Counted from the first letter of the stretch, positions 22,440 through 33,479 are shown. The stretch is DNA of 64,000 nt from Nematopogon swammerdamellus (GCA_946902875.1 OX336351.1:124001-188000), one strand, 5' to 3'. Translations and numbers: made by a program. Notes: generated from the sequence alone by a model not told the origin.

Positions 22440-22562
22440 CCGGTGCGACTGAAGGGAAGCACTGACATGGCGCCTAGTTCACCCGGTGTTATGGGCTGTC
22501 ATACATCACTCATCCATCACGGATGTTGTAGGTGATGTAGCCAACCGTATCAGTTTCATTTA
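22440..22562 (+). mobile_element. SINE 3' fragment (5S/tRNA composite family)
   Basis: Matches the 3' end of the SINE at 46641: GGGAAGCACTGACATGGC, GTTCACCCGGTGTTATGGGC, GGATGTTGTAGGTGATGTAG. Promoter half absent. The following 22563-22819 shows nothing recognised. Confidence 0.75.
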
Positions 22563-22819
22563 TTTATTTTAAACACTAACAGCTGACAGCTGGTGCGTGT
22601 ATTCTGTTTTTTAATTTATGAGTGCACTTGTATTGTTTTTAGGTGTTTTTGTTTTGTTTTTTTGTCTAATTGGTTTTTTAAAGAATTAACTGAGGGGGCG
22701 CTGATAATTTGTTCCAAGCCCTTACGACCCGGTGCGTCCGAAAATGCTTCCTGGGGTTGGTTCTATGTGTGGGCCATTTTAGTTTTAATGAGTGACCGCG
22801 AAGACGTTCTTCAGTGCTC

Positions 22820-23395
22820 CTTTTTTTTTATTTTTTTTATGGGGAGCACGACAAATGGCGCGCGCCAGACTAACGCAGAGGTGTAGTCCGACGGCGCCCA
22901 TGGGCATTCGAATATTTACGGGGGCTGCGAATACCTTGTCGGCCGGCTAGGTGCACCTTCACATTATGTTTGAAGGACCCCAGACTGTACATTAGAGGAA
23001 AGGATGCAGGTGGGAGTGAATTCCACATGTTAGCAACCCTGTAAATAAAGGATTTACAGGATCGATTTGTCCTAAGTGGGGGAATATCGACAGTGTGTGG
23101 ATGCATTCCCAACCTGTTGCGGGTGGAACGATGGTAGAATGGGGATGGAGGGATCGCATCGTGCAGCTCCTTGGAACACTATCCGTGGAACGGGCGATAG
23201 AACACACACAAAGATCCAACGTCCCTGCGGAGTTGTAAGGTCTCTAAGTTTCGGGATACCTCGGGGTCGTTAACGAGGCGGACAGCGCGACGCTGAATCG
23301 AGTCTAAGGAGCCGAGCAGGTATTTTGCGGATCCGTCCCACAGATGCGAACAGTACTCCACGCATGAGCGAATCTGCGAAAATGCTCCTTTCGTA
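22820..23395 (-). pseudogene. LINE (CR1/Jockey-type) reverse transcriptase 3' fragment, copy 1
   Basis: On the minus strand: MEYCSHLWDGSAKYLLGSLD, SIQRRAVRLVNDPEVSR, LRRDVGSLCVFYR, then after a frameshift TNRSCKSFIYRVANMWNSLP and SFKHNVKVHLAGRQ, followed by an A tail (T run at 22822). These are the post-thumb region and extreme C-terminus of ORF2 in a family of moth LINEs. It is about 85% similar by eye to copy 2 at 25410-27335. Broken by frameshift; 5' truncated. Confidence 0.8.
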
Positions 23396-24025
23396 CATTG
23401 ACTGTCGACTTGTTACATTTTGTATTGTCTCAATTGTACTTGTAGCATTTTAGGATTTTATAGGTTTTTATAATGTCTCCTCGTTGTCTTCTTTCCTCAA
23501 GAGTTGTTAATCCCAGTGCCTGTAAGCGATCTTCATATGTTTTATTTTTAATTGATGATACCATCTTTGTTGCTCGCCGCTGCACTCCCTCTAGTAGCTC
23601 AATTTCTTTTTTAAAATATGGACTCCAAATTTGGTAGCCATATTCAAGTAGTGGTCTTATATATGTCTTGTAGAGTTTCAGAAACAGTTCTGCGGTGATG
23701 GAGGAGAAGGCTTTCCTTATTGTATAGAGAAGTGAATTTGCTCTCTTCACTAGCTCAATTATGTGCGCTTCCCATTTTAGATCTTCTGATATCACCACTC
23801 CTAAATCCTTTTGCGACTTAACTGGTTGTATTTGGTTTCCGCCAATGTTGTATGAGAACTTTGGGTTTTAGACCCTATGTGGAGTACTGTACATTTACTG
23901 CTGTTGAAAGTAGCCAGTCTTTATCCATTGTAGAATTTGGTCAAGGGTCTCTTGTCCAAATTCTATTTATGGTCTGATGGCTAATAAGAGGGTCTGCAAA
24001 AAATTTCGTATCGTCGGCAAAGAGC
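23396..24025 (-). pseudogene. LINE reverse transcriptase fragment with LFADDTKFF motif
   Basis: A different LINE family on the minus strand. The catalytic motif LFADDTKFFADP is at about 24020-23985. Following decayed sequence the frame is open at 23430-23798: VVISEDLKWEAHI, LYTIRKAFSSITAELFLKLY, RPLLEYGYQIWSPYFKKEIE, GVQRRATKMV and RLQALGLTTLEERRQRGDII. This combination is typical of CR1/L2/Jockey group LINEs. Both ends are truncated. Confidence 0.82.
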
Positions 24026-24149
24026 GAGAGTTACATAAAAAAAATTTTACATAAAAAAAGACGATTTTGTATGGAGAAAGTTAACTTGCGTCTTGTCTCA
24101 TGTGTGTAAACTAATAGCATTAAATAAATAAATAAATAGTAACCTGCAG

Positions 24150-24455
24150 GTGTCGGAGGATGAGGACGAGTCGGAGAGGCACTGCGCGGCGTCGGCGCCG
24201 GCGGCGGCGGCGGCGGGCGGCGCCGCGCTGCCGGCGCGCCGGCGCCCGCGTGCGCGCGTCGGCGTCGGAGCCGCCTCCGCGCCCGCCCCGCCGCGCACGC
24301 TCCGCACCGCCGCTATCTTGAGTTTGAGGCCCGTGTCGCACGACGTGACGGAGAAGCGAGGCGCACCCCCACCCTCACACTCCCACGAGCCGCTCGACGA
24401 CGAGCTGCAGCCGTCGCACTTCTGCAAAGTCAACATTATCTTCTGCTCGAGGCAC
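24150..24455 (+). CDS. GC-rich exon of an unidentified plus-strand gene
   Basis: Preceded by an acceptor-like AACCTGCAG at 24149. Open for 102 codons: VSEDEDESERHCAASAP, a poly-Ala/Arg/Pro-rich stretch, then PVSHDVTEKRGAPP, EPLDDELQPSHFCKVNIIFC and SRH. Third positions are strongly G/C in this frame, unlike flanking DNA. Its last 123 bp (41 codons) are the ancestral copy of the minisatellite that follows. No pyrimidine tract precedes the acceptor, and the minus strand is also open, so strand and splice site are not certain. I do not recognise the protein. Confidence 0.45.
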
Positions 24456-25340
24456 GTGTCGCATCGTGACGGAGAAGCGAGGCGCACCGCCGCCCGCGCA
24501 CTCCCGCGAGCCGCTCGACGACGAGCTGCAGCCGTCGCTCTTCTGCAAAGTCAACATTATCTTCTGCTCGAGGCACGTGTCGCATCGTGACGGAGAAGCG
24601 AGGCGCACCGCCGCCCGCGCACTCCCGCGAGCCGCTCGAGGACGAGCTGCAGCCGTCGCTCCTCTGCAAAGTCAACATTATCTTCAGCTCGAGGCACGTG
24701 TCGCATCGTGACGGAGAAGCGAGGCGCACCGCCGCCCGCGCACTCCCACGAGCCGCTCGACGACGAGCTGCAGCCGTCGCTCCTCTGCAAAGTCAACATT
24801 ATCTTCAGCTCGAGGCACGTGTCGCATCGTGACGGAGAAGCGAGGCGCACCGCCGCCCGCGCACTCCCACGAGCCGCTCGACGACGAGCTGCAGCCGTCG
24901 CTCCTCTGCAAAGTCAACATTATCTTCAGCTCGAGGCACGTGTCGCATCGTGACGGAGAAGCGAGGCGCACCGCCGCCCGCGCACTCCCACGAGCCGCTC
25001 GACGACGAGCTGCAGCCGTCGCTCCTCTGCAAAGTCAACATTATCTTCAGCTCGAGGCACGTGTCGCATCGTGACGGAGAAGCGAGGCGCACCGCCGCCC
25101 GCGCACTCCCGCGAGCCGCTCGACGACGAGCTGCAGCCGTCGCTCTTCTGCAAAGTCAACATTATCTTCTGCTCGAGGCACGTGTCGCATCGTGACGGAG
25201 AAGCGAGGCGCACCGCCGCCCGCGCACTCCCGCGAGCCGCTCGAGGACGAGCTGCAGCCGTCGCTCTTCTGCAAAGTCAACATTATCTTCAGCTCGAGCC
25301 ACGTGTCGCATCGTGACGGAGAAGCGAAGTGCACCTCCGC
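24456..25340. repeat. 121-bp GC-rich minisatellite derived from an exon
   Basis: About seven and a half units starting GTGTCGCATCGTGACGGAGA, with CGACGACGAGCTGCAGCCGT and CAAAGTCAACATTATCTTC in each. The period is 121 bp (GTGTCG at 24456, 24577 and onward), two bases shorter than the 123-bp in-frame copy at 24333-24455, because CGACG became TCG. Since 121 is not a multiple of three, each unit shifts the frame, yet all plus frames stay open for about 80 codons. The last unit decays after 25320. Confidence 0.95.
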
Positions 25341-25409
25341 CCTTGCAACCTCGCGAGCCGCTCGAAGAAATTCGAGAGAAGGAATCTGTACCGTGCGTGC
25401 TCCTATGTT

Positions 25410-27335
25410 AGTTTTTTTTTATATTTTTTTTATGGGAAGCACGACATAAGGCGTAATCCGACGGCGCCCATGGACATTCGAATATTTACGGAGGCTGAGA
25501 ATACCGTGTCGACCGGTTAAGTGCACCTTCACATTATGTTTGAAGGATCCCAGACTGTACATTAGAGGAAAGGATGCAGTTGGGAGTGCATTCCACATGT
25601 TGGCAACCCTGTAAATAAAGGATTTACAGGATCTATTTGTCCCAAGTGGGGGATATCGACAGTGTGTGAATGCATTCCTCAACCTGTTACGCATGGAACA
25701 ATGGTAGAATGGGGATGGAGGGATCGCATCGCGCAGCTCCTTGGAACACTTTCGGTGGTACAGGCGATAGAACACACACAAAGATCCAACGTCCCTGCGG
25801 AGTTGTAAGGCCTCTAAGTTCCGAGATACCTCGGGGTCGTTAACGAGGAGTACAGCGCGACGCTAAATTGAGTCTAAGGAGTCGAGCAGGCATTTTGCGG
25901 ATCCGTCCCACAGATGCGAACAGTACTCCAAGCATGAGCGAATCTGCGCTTTATAAAGCCGCAGTTTTTGGCTCGGCGTAAAGTACTGACGCACCTTGTT
26001 GAGCACACCCAGCTTCCTTGAGGTTACCTTAGCTTTCTCCTCGATGTGGCGTCCATAATTAAGGTCACGAGTTAGTTCGACCCCGAGAATCCCAATGTGC
26101 TCCTCGACCTTGAGAGTAGTTCCTTGAAAGGTGGGGATTGCAGTGAACGGTGTCCGCTTCGCACTGAATACACACGCCTGGGTTTTACTCGCGTTAAACT
26201 CGACGAGGTTTTGGATACACCAGTGGAGGCCTTATTTAGGGTCTCCTCGAGCTCAAGCACAAGATTTAGCCTGTTTTCCTCCACCTCGGCCAGACTTGCG
26301 GTTGGACGACTTGTGTACCTGGCTAGTGGTGTGCTGTCATCTGCATGAATAACAATTAATTTCGCCCGATTTGATCAGATGATTAATATGTAGCAGAAAG
26401 AGGGCCGGGGACAGCACGGAACCCTGCGGTACGCCGGCATCAACTAACATGGCATCTGAGCAACAAACGTCAATTAAGACTTTAATATTGCGACCATGCA
26501 GGAAGTCGGCAATCCAGCCACACAAGCCGGACGGAAGGCCGTATGACGGCAGCTTGGAAAGAAGGGCTTTATGCCAGACCCGATCGAACGTTTTCGCTAC
26601 GTCCAACCCGATAGCAATGCCCTCGCTGTGATTTTCGAGCGCATCACCCATCTCATACGTGAACCAGAAGGTCCCCAGCTGACCGATTTGGGCGAAATCC
26701 ATATTGGGGGTCGCTTAGAAGGCCCTTCCTTTCTAGGTAGGTATGTCATCAATTGAGTGTTGATGATGCGCTCCATCACTTTGCAGAGTAATGAGGTGAT
26801 TGCTATCGGGCGGTAGTTTTTCGGATCGGAAGGGCCCCATTTTTTGGGGACAGGCTGCACATTAGCAGATTTCCAAGCTGACAGCACGTGACCAGTGGAG
26901 TAAGACAGACGATACAGGCGTCTGAGGACAGGGGCTAGCTCTGGAGCACATGTCTTTAACACCAGTGCTGGGATTCCGTCGGGCCCACTGGCTTTTCTCG
27001 CATCTAGGGCGAATAACTCACGCCGGACAGTGCCTTGGCGGAACTGTATTTCTGGCATGGTGCAATCACACCCAAGAATGGATTGGCACCGCCATCGTCC
27101 AGATGCGAGTTTCGAGCAAAGAGTGCCACTAGGAGATCGGCCTTCTCTTTGGCGGACCGCTGCAGCGGTGGGAGTGAGGAGCGTCAGAAGTTTGCTTCGA
27201 CAGATTTGGCGAGAGACCAAAATCTACGGCTCCCAGAGGGTCGTTCGATCAATTTGTCACCAATTCTGCCGATGTGCTCAAATTTAACCCTTGCAATGAC
27301 TCTCTTGCTGGTTCTAGATGATGCATTGTAGGTAT
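25410..27335 (-). pseudogene. LINE (CR1/Jockey-type) ORF2, copy 2, most complete
   Basis: Reading on the minus strand from 27335: FWSLAKS and AKEKADLL (linker), ALDARKASGPDGIPALVLKT, NYRPIAITSLLCKVMERIIN (RT fingers), IAIGLDVAKTFDRVWHKALL (palm, with the usual first Asp), AGVPQGSVLSPALFLLHIN, then the catalytic FADD region is disrupted near 26345, thumb and tail follow (RPLHYGRHIEEKA-like region near 26050, then YCSHLWDGSAKCL, NRLRNAFTHCRYP, VANMWNALPTASFPL) to an A tail at 25412. At least four frame disruptions. The N-terminal endonuclease is missing. Related fragments are at 22820-23395 and 31740-32285. Confidence 0.85.
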
Positions 27336-27535
27336 CCGCGGACAGGTACCGTGCCTGAGCGTCATCTGCTGCTCGATTCAGCTACTCCAGTACACGTGTA
27401 GTCTGTCCCTGTTATGCGACCTATACAGACACGCGTACACTCGCGTGTCCAAGTACAGAGAAGTCGGGGTCCTCCAGACAGTACAAGCGACGACATCAGA
27501 TATCCGATCTGACGAACAAGAACACTTTTATTACT
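27336..27535. other. Short unassigned segment
   Basis: Between the LINE copy and the retrotransposon piece hit by the hAT element; nothing recognised. Confidence 0.3.
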
Positions 27536-29008
27536 AAATAGTGAAATATCTAGGAATCACTGGCGGCTGGTCCTAAAGTGCGCTCGTGCGCCGCACTACC
27601 ATACCACGAGAAGTCTTCACTTCACTCAAAATAAATAATACCTTACAACATACTACATTAAAACCATAAAGGTCGTACTCCAAATAAATACGTATGTGAA
27701 TTCAACCTTATTTTATAGATCACAAGGCACGTTTTTGCGAGTAAACGCGCGCGCCGTGCGGAATATACATCGCACGCGGGTCTCCCATACTGAATGTATG
27801 GGGATCGGCAAAATACCGCTGGCGCGTGAGACAGAAGATACTTCATAGAAACAGTATGGGCCGAAAGGATTTCTGCGTACGGCGCACGAGCGCCAAACAA
27901 GGACGCTATATCGTGAATAGCCGCGCGTGCGACACGTCGCGTCGCGAGCGATTCGTTTTGCACGAGTCCGTCTTACAAACTCTTTGCCGTCTACCTCAAA
28001 GCGAACCGTCTACCTCGAAGCGAGTCAGCGCGCTGTCATGTGATGTTGATGTCACATACCCGTTAGCGCGCGAATATTTAAAATGGGATATGGTTAGGTT
28101 TTGTGCTTTCTGTCACGTGATACTGTGAATTAAGTGGTGCCGATATTTGCCTAAGCGTTGGTTAAAGGCTTTACAATCAGGTTATCCCGGGTTAATTCCT
28201 ACGTTTCAAATGCTTTTATTTTTATATATTTTTTTGAAGTATTTTTGGGACATTACTACTGTTTTCTTTTTGAAAGCTGCAGTAGTGTTGTGGTCTATGG
28301 GTGTATTCATAAAGGTACTAAAAATAAGTTAAAAAACTTGTTTGGATTTTTTTTCTTGTTTTTTGCAACTCATTGAGTGTCTTGAGAATATTCATACTAG
28401 GTAGGTACGTACATAATAAAACGCAGGCGTTTAAAAAATTCGTAAGTCCCGATCTTAAAATAACATGACGGGAATGTGTTGGGAAATTTGGTAGGTATTT
28501 AAGTAGGTAGGTACTTAGCGCACTACCGGTCACTGAAGTCACCAGCCGCCACTGCTAGGAATGCATATAGACCGTAGACTGACCTGGAAGAAGCACATTC
28601 AAACAAAGAGAGATGCAATAAACATCAAGTACAGAAGTCTCTACTGGCTGCTGGGAAGGAAATCCAGATTGTCTACTGACAATAAGTTACTAGTTTACAA
28701 CACAGTGCTCAAGCCGATATGGACGTACGGCATACAGCTGTGGGGCTCTGCTAGCGAGTCAAATATCTGCTGCATACAAAGGGTACAAAACTACATACTG
28801 AAGCAAATCTCCAATGCACCCTGGTTCATTAAAAATGAAGAGGTGCATAGCCTACTCAATGTGCCTACAATAAAGGAAGAGATCAAATCGATGGCGACGA
28901 AGTACAGATCCAGATTGGAACACCACCCGAACCAGCTTGCTGTCCAACTGACCATGCCGGACTATGTCAGACGTCTAAAAAGGCGCGACATAATGGAACT
29001 AGGGAATT
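27536..29008 (+). pseudogene. Jockey-type LINE ORF2 C-terminus, split by a hAT MITE
   Basis: GTGAAATATCTAGGAAT (encoding VKYLG) at 27541-27557 continues after the hAT MITE as MHIDRRLTWKKHIQ at 28561, once one copy of the 8-bp duplication is discounted. The right part is open to 29008: SLYWLLGRKSRLSTDNKLLV, LKPIWTYGIQLWG, IQRVQNYILKQISNAPWF and LNVPTIKEEI. These are the thumb and C-terminal domain of Jockey-clade RT. 5'-truncated just left of the insertion. Confidence 0.88.
27558..28554. mobile_element. hAT-type MITE, copy B, with 8-bp target duplication
   Basis: 997-bp element with ends CACTGGCGGCTGGT and ACCAGCCGCCACTG, flanked by CTAGGAAT at 27550-27557 and 28555-28562. Same family as copy A at 15882-16843, with an extra segment around 27975-28025 (CTACCTCAAAGCGAACCGTC). 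No transposase frame. It interrupts a Jockey reading frame, so it transposed after that LINE landed. Confidence 0.95.
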
Positions 29009-29920
29009 AAAAATATCCCTAGCATCATTCAAGAGGAGAGATGCTCACGGCATCATCAGCTCCGAGCGACAAACCAACACTCCACCCGTCTGCTCATATT
29101 TGATGACTGATCGCAGATTAAACCTGGAAAAAAAAAAATTAAATTTGGAAGGCATATTTAGACCGAATACTGATAATGGGTCTCTGAAAATATCGGAAGT
29201 AAAATCAACACTTGAACAAACTCACCAACTTGACCTTCCGATTAGGAAATTTTCTAAGAGTGAGGTCCTCACTGCTATAAAACAGCTCGATCAGCACAAA
29301 TCTCCAGGTTACGATCTCATAACTGCAAGTATACTTAAGCTACTACCTGAAGAAGGTATTACATTTTTAACACAATTATACAACGCTATACTTTGGAGAG
29401 GAGCAGTTCCATCACAGTGGAAAGTAGCTCAAATTATTATGATACTAAAACCGGGAAAACCTCCTGATGATGTCAAGTCTTATCGGCCTATAATCCTGCT
29501 GCCAATCCCATCCAAAGTGATGGAAACCCTGTTCCTAAAAAGACTCAAGCCAATCATCCAGCAGAATAAACTTATACCTGCCCACCAATGTGGCTTCAGG
29601 CAGAAACATAGTACAATAGAATAAATAAATAGGCTTGTGGATAAAATAAACTCTACCTATGAACATAAACAATACTGCTCTGCAGTATTTTTGGACATAT
29701 CCCAAGCATTTGACAGAGTCTGGCACGATGGCCTATTGAGTAAGATAAAAAGAAATCTCCCAATAAATTACTTCCACTTTATCAAATCTTATTTACACGC
29801 TAGACACTTCCTAGTGAAACAGGGCGAGGAAATGACAAACCTGCACAAAATAGGAGCCGGAGTGCCACAGGGCAGTGTCATGGGCCCAACGCTATCTATA
29901 CCTCTTATACACCGCAGACC

Positions 29921-30209
29921 ACAGAGCATCAAATGCGCGCGCCCCTCCTAGAGGCGCCCTGAGCGCGATTTCTCTACAACGCCGTTGAAGCCTGTGGGCG
30001 TGGCCTATGACTTACATATGTATGTTGTGCGTGTGCATTTGTTTTGTGCGTGTGCCTAACTTGCTCCTCTTTGTGTGTAGTGTCGATACTAGCACACACA
30101 CACACATACGAAGCGCTAGCAGCACTGCGTGTAGTTTTTGGGTTTCAAATATTATCGCTTAGGGCGTCTCTAGTAGGGGGCGCGCGCGGTAGGTGTTTGA
30201 TGCTCTGTG
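29921..30209. mobile_element. Small TIR element (about 289 bp) inside the Jockey RT
   Basis: Ends ACAGAGCATCAAA and TTTGATGCTCTGTG, with imperfect inverted repeats extending about 45 bp (GCGCGCGCCCCTCCTAGAGG against CTAGTAGGGGGCGCGCGC). Flanks CCGCAGACC (29912) and CCACAGACC (30210) suggest a 9-bp target duplication with one later change. Superfamily uncertain (a 9-bp duplication would favour Mutator-like; hAT or P would give 8). Confidence 0.8.
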
Positions 30210-30385
30210 CCACAGACCTTCCAGTTGACGAAGAGGTTGTTACCGGAACTTTCGCCGACGACACAGCCGTTCTGGCCGTGGATGAGTGCCCAAACCGAGC
30301 GTCTGACAAGCTACAGAACAGCCTCAATAAAATCTCAGATTGGCTTAGAGATTGGCTTCAGATTGGCTTAGAGATTAAAAGCAAA

Positions 30386-30869
30386 TTTTTTTTTTTTTTT
30401 TTTTTTATGGAACCTGACACGGTTGGCTACATCACCTACAACATCCGTGATGTCAGCCCATAACACAGGGTGAACTAGGTGCCATGTCAGTGCTTCCCTT
30501 CATTTCATGTCGGCTACAATAAACTGGACGGAAAACACGAACTATTTACATAGCCGTTTCGACCGACGTTTCGTTCAGTGCGGTGGTACCAACCCGGCCG
30601 GGATAAACCCTACCACCTAGTAAGGTAAGAAGGGAAGGGACCTACAGTTTAACGTGGAATCCGAACCACGGTCAGCCTCCAACGGTCGAGCGGTCACCCA
30701 TCCAATCACTGACCGCGCTCAGCGTTGCTTAATAACAGTTGACTAACCAACCGCGCCACTGAGCTAACGAGGCTGACGAATTTTCTTATCCCTTAGTCGA
30801 CTTTTACGACATGCGACGGGGAGAGATGCAGTGGGGCTATTCTTTTTACGTACCGACCCCACACGGTAC
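30386..30869 (-). mobile_element. Full-length composite SINE with 8-bp target duplication
   Basis: Minus-oriented, about 484 bp, with A tail (T run at 30386) and direct repeats AAAGCAAA at 30378-30385 and 30870-30877. On its own strand: a leader (GTACCGTGTGGGGTCGGTAC, GTCGTAAAAGTCGACTAAGG), a tRNA-like A box (TTAGCTCAGTGG), a 5S-rRNA-like block (TTAAGCAACGCTGAGCGCGG, GATTGGATGGGTGACCGC), a tRNA-like B box (GGTTCGGATTCC), and a body ending GATGTAGCCAACCGTGTCAG. It interrupts the Jockey frame exactly, which fixes both ends. Confidence 0.9.
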
Positions 30870-31435
30870 AAAGCAAATGAAACGAAATCTGTGCAGGTGA
30901 CCTATACGACCAGACAAGGCACGTGCCCGCCAGTGCTACTAAACGACACACAAATCCCTCAAGCTAACGAAGCGAAATACCTGGGTTTGTACTTGGACAG
31001 ACGCCTCACATGGCGAAAACACATCTTTACCAACCGGAAAGCACTTGGGTTGCATCTTGGAAAATCTACTGGCTTATAAATAGGAAATCCCAATTGTCAC
31101 TGGAAAACAAACTTCTGTACAAATGTATACTGAAACCGATATGGACGTATGGCCCGCAATTTTGGGGTATAGCAGCTAGCTCAAACATAGAAATTCTGCA
31201 GAGGTTTCAATCGAAAACACTACGAATAATCGTAGACGCCCCCTGGTGCATAACCAATGAGAGATTACACCGCGATTTAAACATCCCAACTGTAAAAGAA
31301 GAAATAAAAACACAAACAATTCAATACAAAGTGAGAATACAAAACCACCCCAACGAACTGGCTTGCGAATTAATGGAAGACAAGATTACCTTCAGTAGAC
31401 TAAAGAGGAAAGCTCCACAAGATCTACTCTACTGA

Positions 31436-31739
31436 GAAGACATTAATATAAATACGGGTGTAATCAATGGATACTGTCCGTACTGTACCGTGCAAAACAA
31501 CTAACATTTATAACCTACTGTTGAATGTCAAATTCCTGACAGCTTGGAGTATCATAAGATTTAAAAAAAAAAAAAATTATAATAATAAGTTTTCATACTT
31601 TTATGGTACAGGTTGACTGGCAGAGATTGCCTTAGGTAATAAGTAGGTAGCTTTATGGGTGACTCGGCGTCACTTGTCGCGCTTAGTATTACAAAAAAAG
31701 TCCGCCTTTTGTAAAATCGTTGTATTGGAAAGCAATAAA
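31436..31739. other. LINE 3' UTR-like and unassigned sequence
   Basis: After the Jockey stop: short UTR with an A tract at 31561-31575, then AT-rich sequence with nothing recognised. Confidence 0.4.
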
Positions 31740-32285
31740 GCATTTTTTTTATTTTTTATTGTTAGCGCGACATATGGCGCCGAGCCACCCATAAGGTGTC
31801 TAGCGACGCCAATGAACATTCGGTCGTATGCGGGGGTTGCGAATGCCATGCCGGCCTGACAGGTGCCCATTCACGCCCCTCTTGAAGGACCCGAGACTGT
31901 ACTTGGGGGGAAATATATGGGCAGGGAGAGCGTTCCCAGAGTTTACCGGTTCTGTACAGGAAAGATCTGCAGAATCTATTTGTATGCATCCGCGGTAAAT
32001 CCAGCGTGTAGGGATGCAATCCCTGCCCAGTGCGCGTGGTGCAGAGGTGGAAAGGGGACGGCGGGATCGCATTAAACAGCTCCTCCGAGCACTCCCCATA
32101 GAATAAGCGATAGAACACACTTAGGGAGCCGACATCCCTACGGTGTTGCAGTGGTTCTAAATCGCGGGACACTTCGGGGCACCCACTAGTCGCACGGCTC
32201 GACGCTGGATCGAGTCCAGAGGCGCAAGCTGGTATTTAGCAGAGCCATCCCACAGGTGCGAGCAGTACTCCAAGCATATTCTATG
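31740..32285 (-). pseudogene. LINE (CR1/Jockey-type) 3' fragment, copy 3
   Basis: Minus strand: LEYCSHLWDGSAKYQLAPLD, SIQRRAVRLVG, RRDVGSLSVFYRLFYGECSE, NAIPPSPFHLCTTRT and TNRFCRSFLYRTGKLW, then an A tail (T run at 31743). Same family as copies 1 and 2 but more diverged at its end; frames shift at least twice. 5'-truncated near 32285. Confidence 0.82.
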
Positions 32286-32742
32286 TTTGTCTATGTTTGT
32301 TGTTTTAAAGGAAGGTGCACAGGGAGCTAACAGAGATGATTCACGGGCAAAGCGTATGTCCATGGCCTCATCACAAATGTTCCAGGTTGGTGAGTTGCCG
32401 ACACGATGGACGGAAGGATCCCCGGCAATCCGGTCGCCAACCGGCACGACGGTCCACCCCGAGATTATGCGCCGGTTGATTGGGCAGCTACCTCAGTGGC
32501 TGTCTGGAGGCCAAGCCCCTAAACTACCCAGTGGGCGGGCAGCGGAAAACCCGTTTCACCGGGTCTCCCTGGCAATCCCTGCATCTGTCACACTCCCAGA
32601 TGCAGTGAGTGAGCTTTAGTCACTGGCCCACTCCTCAACTCCACCAGCCCCCCTGCCGGAACACAGCCAACTGCTTGGCGGCACGACTTATCACCGGGTG
32701 TGGTGGTGAAACCCAGGCGACCATGCGGTCTACCACACGCTA
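32286..32742. other. Unassigned repeat-like sequence split by a hAT MITE
   Basis: Moderately GC-rich; continues after the MITE at 33390-33470. No domain or family recognised; open frames of 60-110 codons here have no homology I can name. Confidence 0.3.
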
Positions 32743-32750
32743 GTTGGCAC

Positions 32751-33381
32751 CAGGGATGTTGCGGATGCGATTTATTTGACATCCGCTGATACGGATGCAG
32801 ATGCGGATTTTTGGACGCTCACATCCGCGGATGCGGATGTTAACAAGATTGCTTGAAGTGCCGGTTAGTTTAAGTCCTTGAATAAAAGAGATTATGCTTT
32901 TAATATCTTTTATTGATCAATCAATTTTTAGTAAGAAAATTTCAAGATTGGGCTATTGTATTTAATGAAAAGTAACTTGTTACACTTTATGAATAACATT
33001 CACTTCTGGGACACTATACTTCGCCGCACTATATACAGTGGAAGTGGAATACTCGAGTCGGAAATTCAGCTTAGAAAACGCGTCGTCGCGCGTGTTTAGT
33101 TACGACACGCATGCATACACGAAACGTGACGCAATGAAATGACGCAATAATAATGGAAAACAAAGTCGTCAGCACTGCACTGCACCGTCGCACAGCATAT
33201 TCCCTTCCTATTGGTCAATTGCAGCGTGCGCCACTCGCGGACTCCGCCCAATTTCATTCAAGTCTCAACCTGCACTACATCCGCATCCGCATGAGTTCCG
33301 CATCGATTTAATGCGGATGTCAAAATCAATGCGGATGCTCCGCATTTACGGATGCGGATGCGAATATCCGCAACATCCCTG
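32751..33381. mobile_element. hAT-type MITE (GCGGATGCGGATG-rich), with 8-bp target duplication
   Basis: 631 bp with ends CAGGGATGTTGCGGATGCG and CGAATATCCGCAACATCCCTG and the duplication GTTGGCAC at 32743-32750 and 33382-33389. Subterminal regions are filled with GCGGATGCGG / CCGCATCCGC words in both orientations, as in hAT elements with subterminal transposase-binding sites. No transposase. Different family from copies A and B. Confidence 0.95.
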
Positions 33382-33479
33382 GTTGGCACTATCCGGGAGG
33401 CATGTGCGACTTATTAGTGGTGGCGGCGGACGCAAGCAACTTTACCCCCGTTAGTAGACAGAATCTGTGATATTCTCAC

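Larger units (their letters stand above)
29110..31435 (+). pseudogene. Jockey-type LINE ORF2 with two nested insertions
   Basis: A second Jockey copy. Segment 29110-29912 encodes LDLPIRKFSKSEVLTAIKQL, SPGYDLITASILKLLP, VAQIIMILKPGKPPDDVKSY and VFLDISQAFDRVWHDGLLSK (palm Asp), with GAGVPQGSVMGPTL. After the TIR element at 29921-30209 it continues with GTFADDTAVLAVDECP (catalytic DD) at 30249, and after the SINE at 30386-30869 with ANETKSVQV, AKYLGLYLDRRLTWRKHI and, one frame over, LKPIWTYGPQFWG and HRDLNIPTVKEEIK to a stop at 31433. One nonsense codon (29622) and one frameshift (about 31070) are visible. Endonuclease missing. Confidence 0.9.

Noticed and set aside
24098..25334. Minus-strand Ser-rich frames in the 121-bp array (CSSSSSGS)
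   Set aside because: Frame changes every 121 bp; the plus strand has the in-frame ancestral copy and better third-position bias.
26097..27331. Plus-strand frames across the LINE copy at 25.4-27.3 kb
   Set aside because: Antisense shadows of the RT coding strand.
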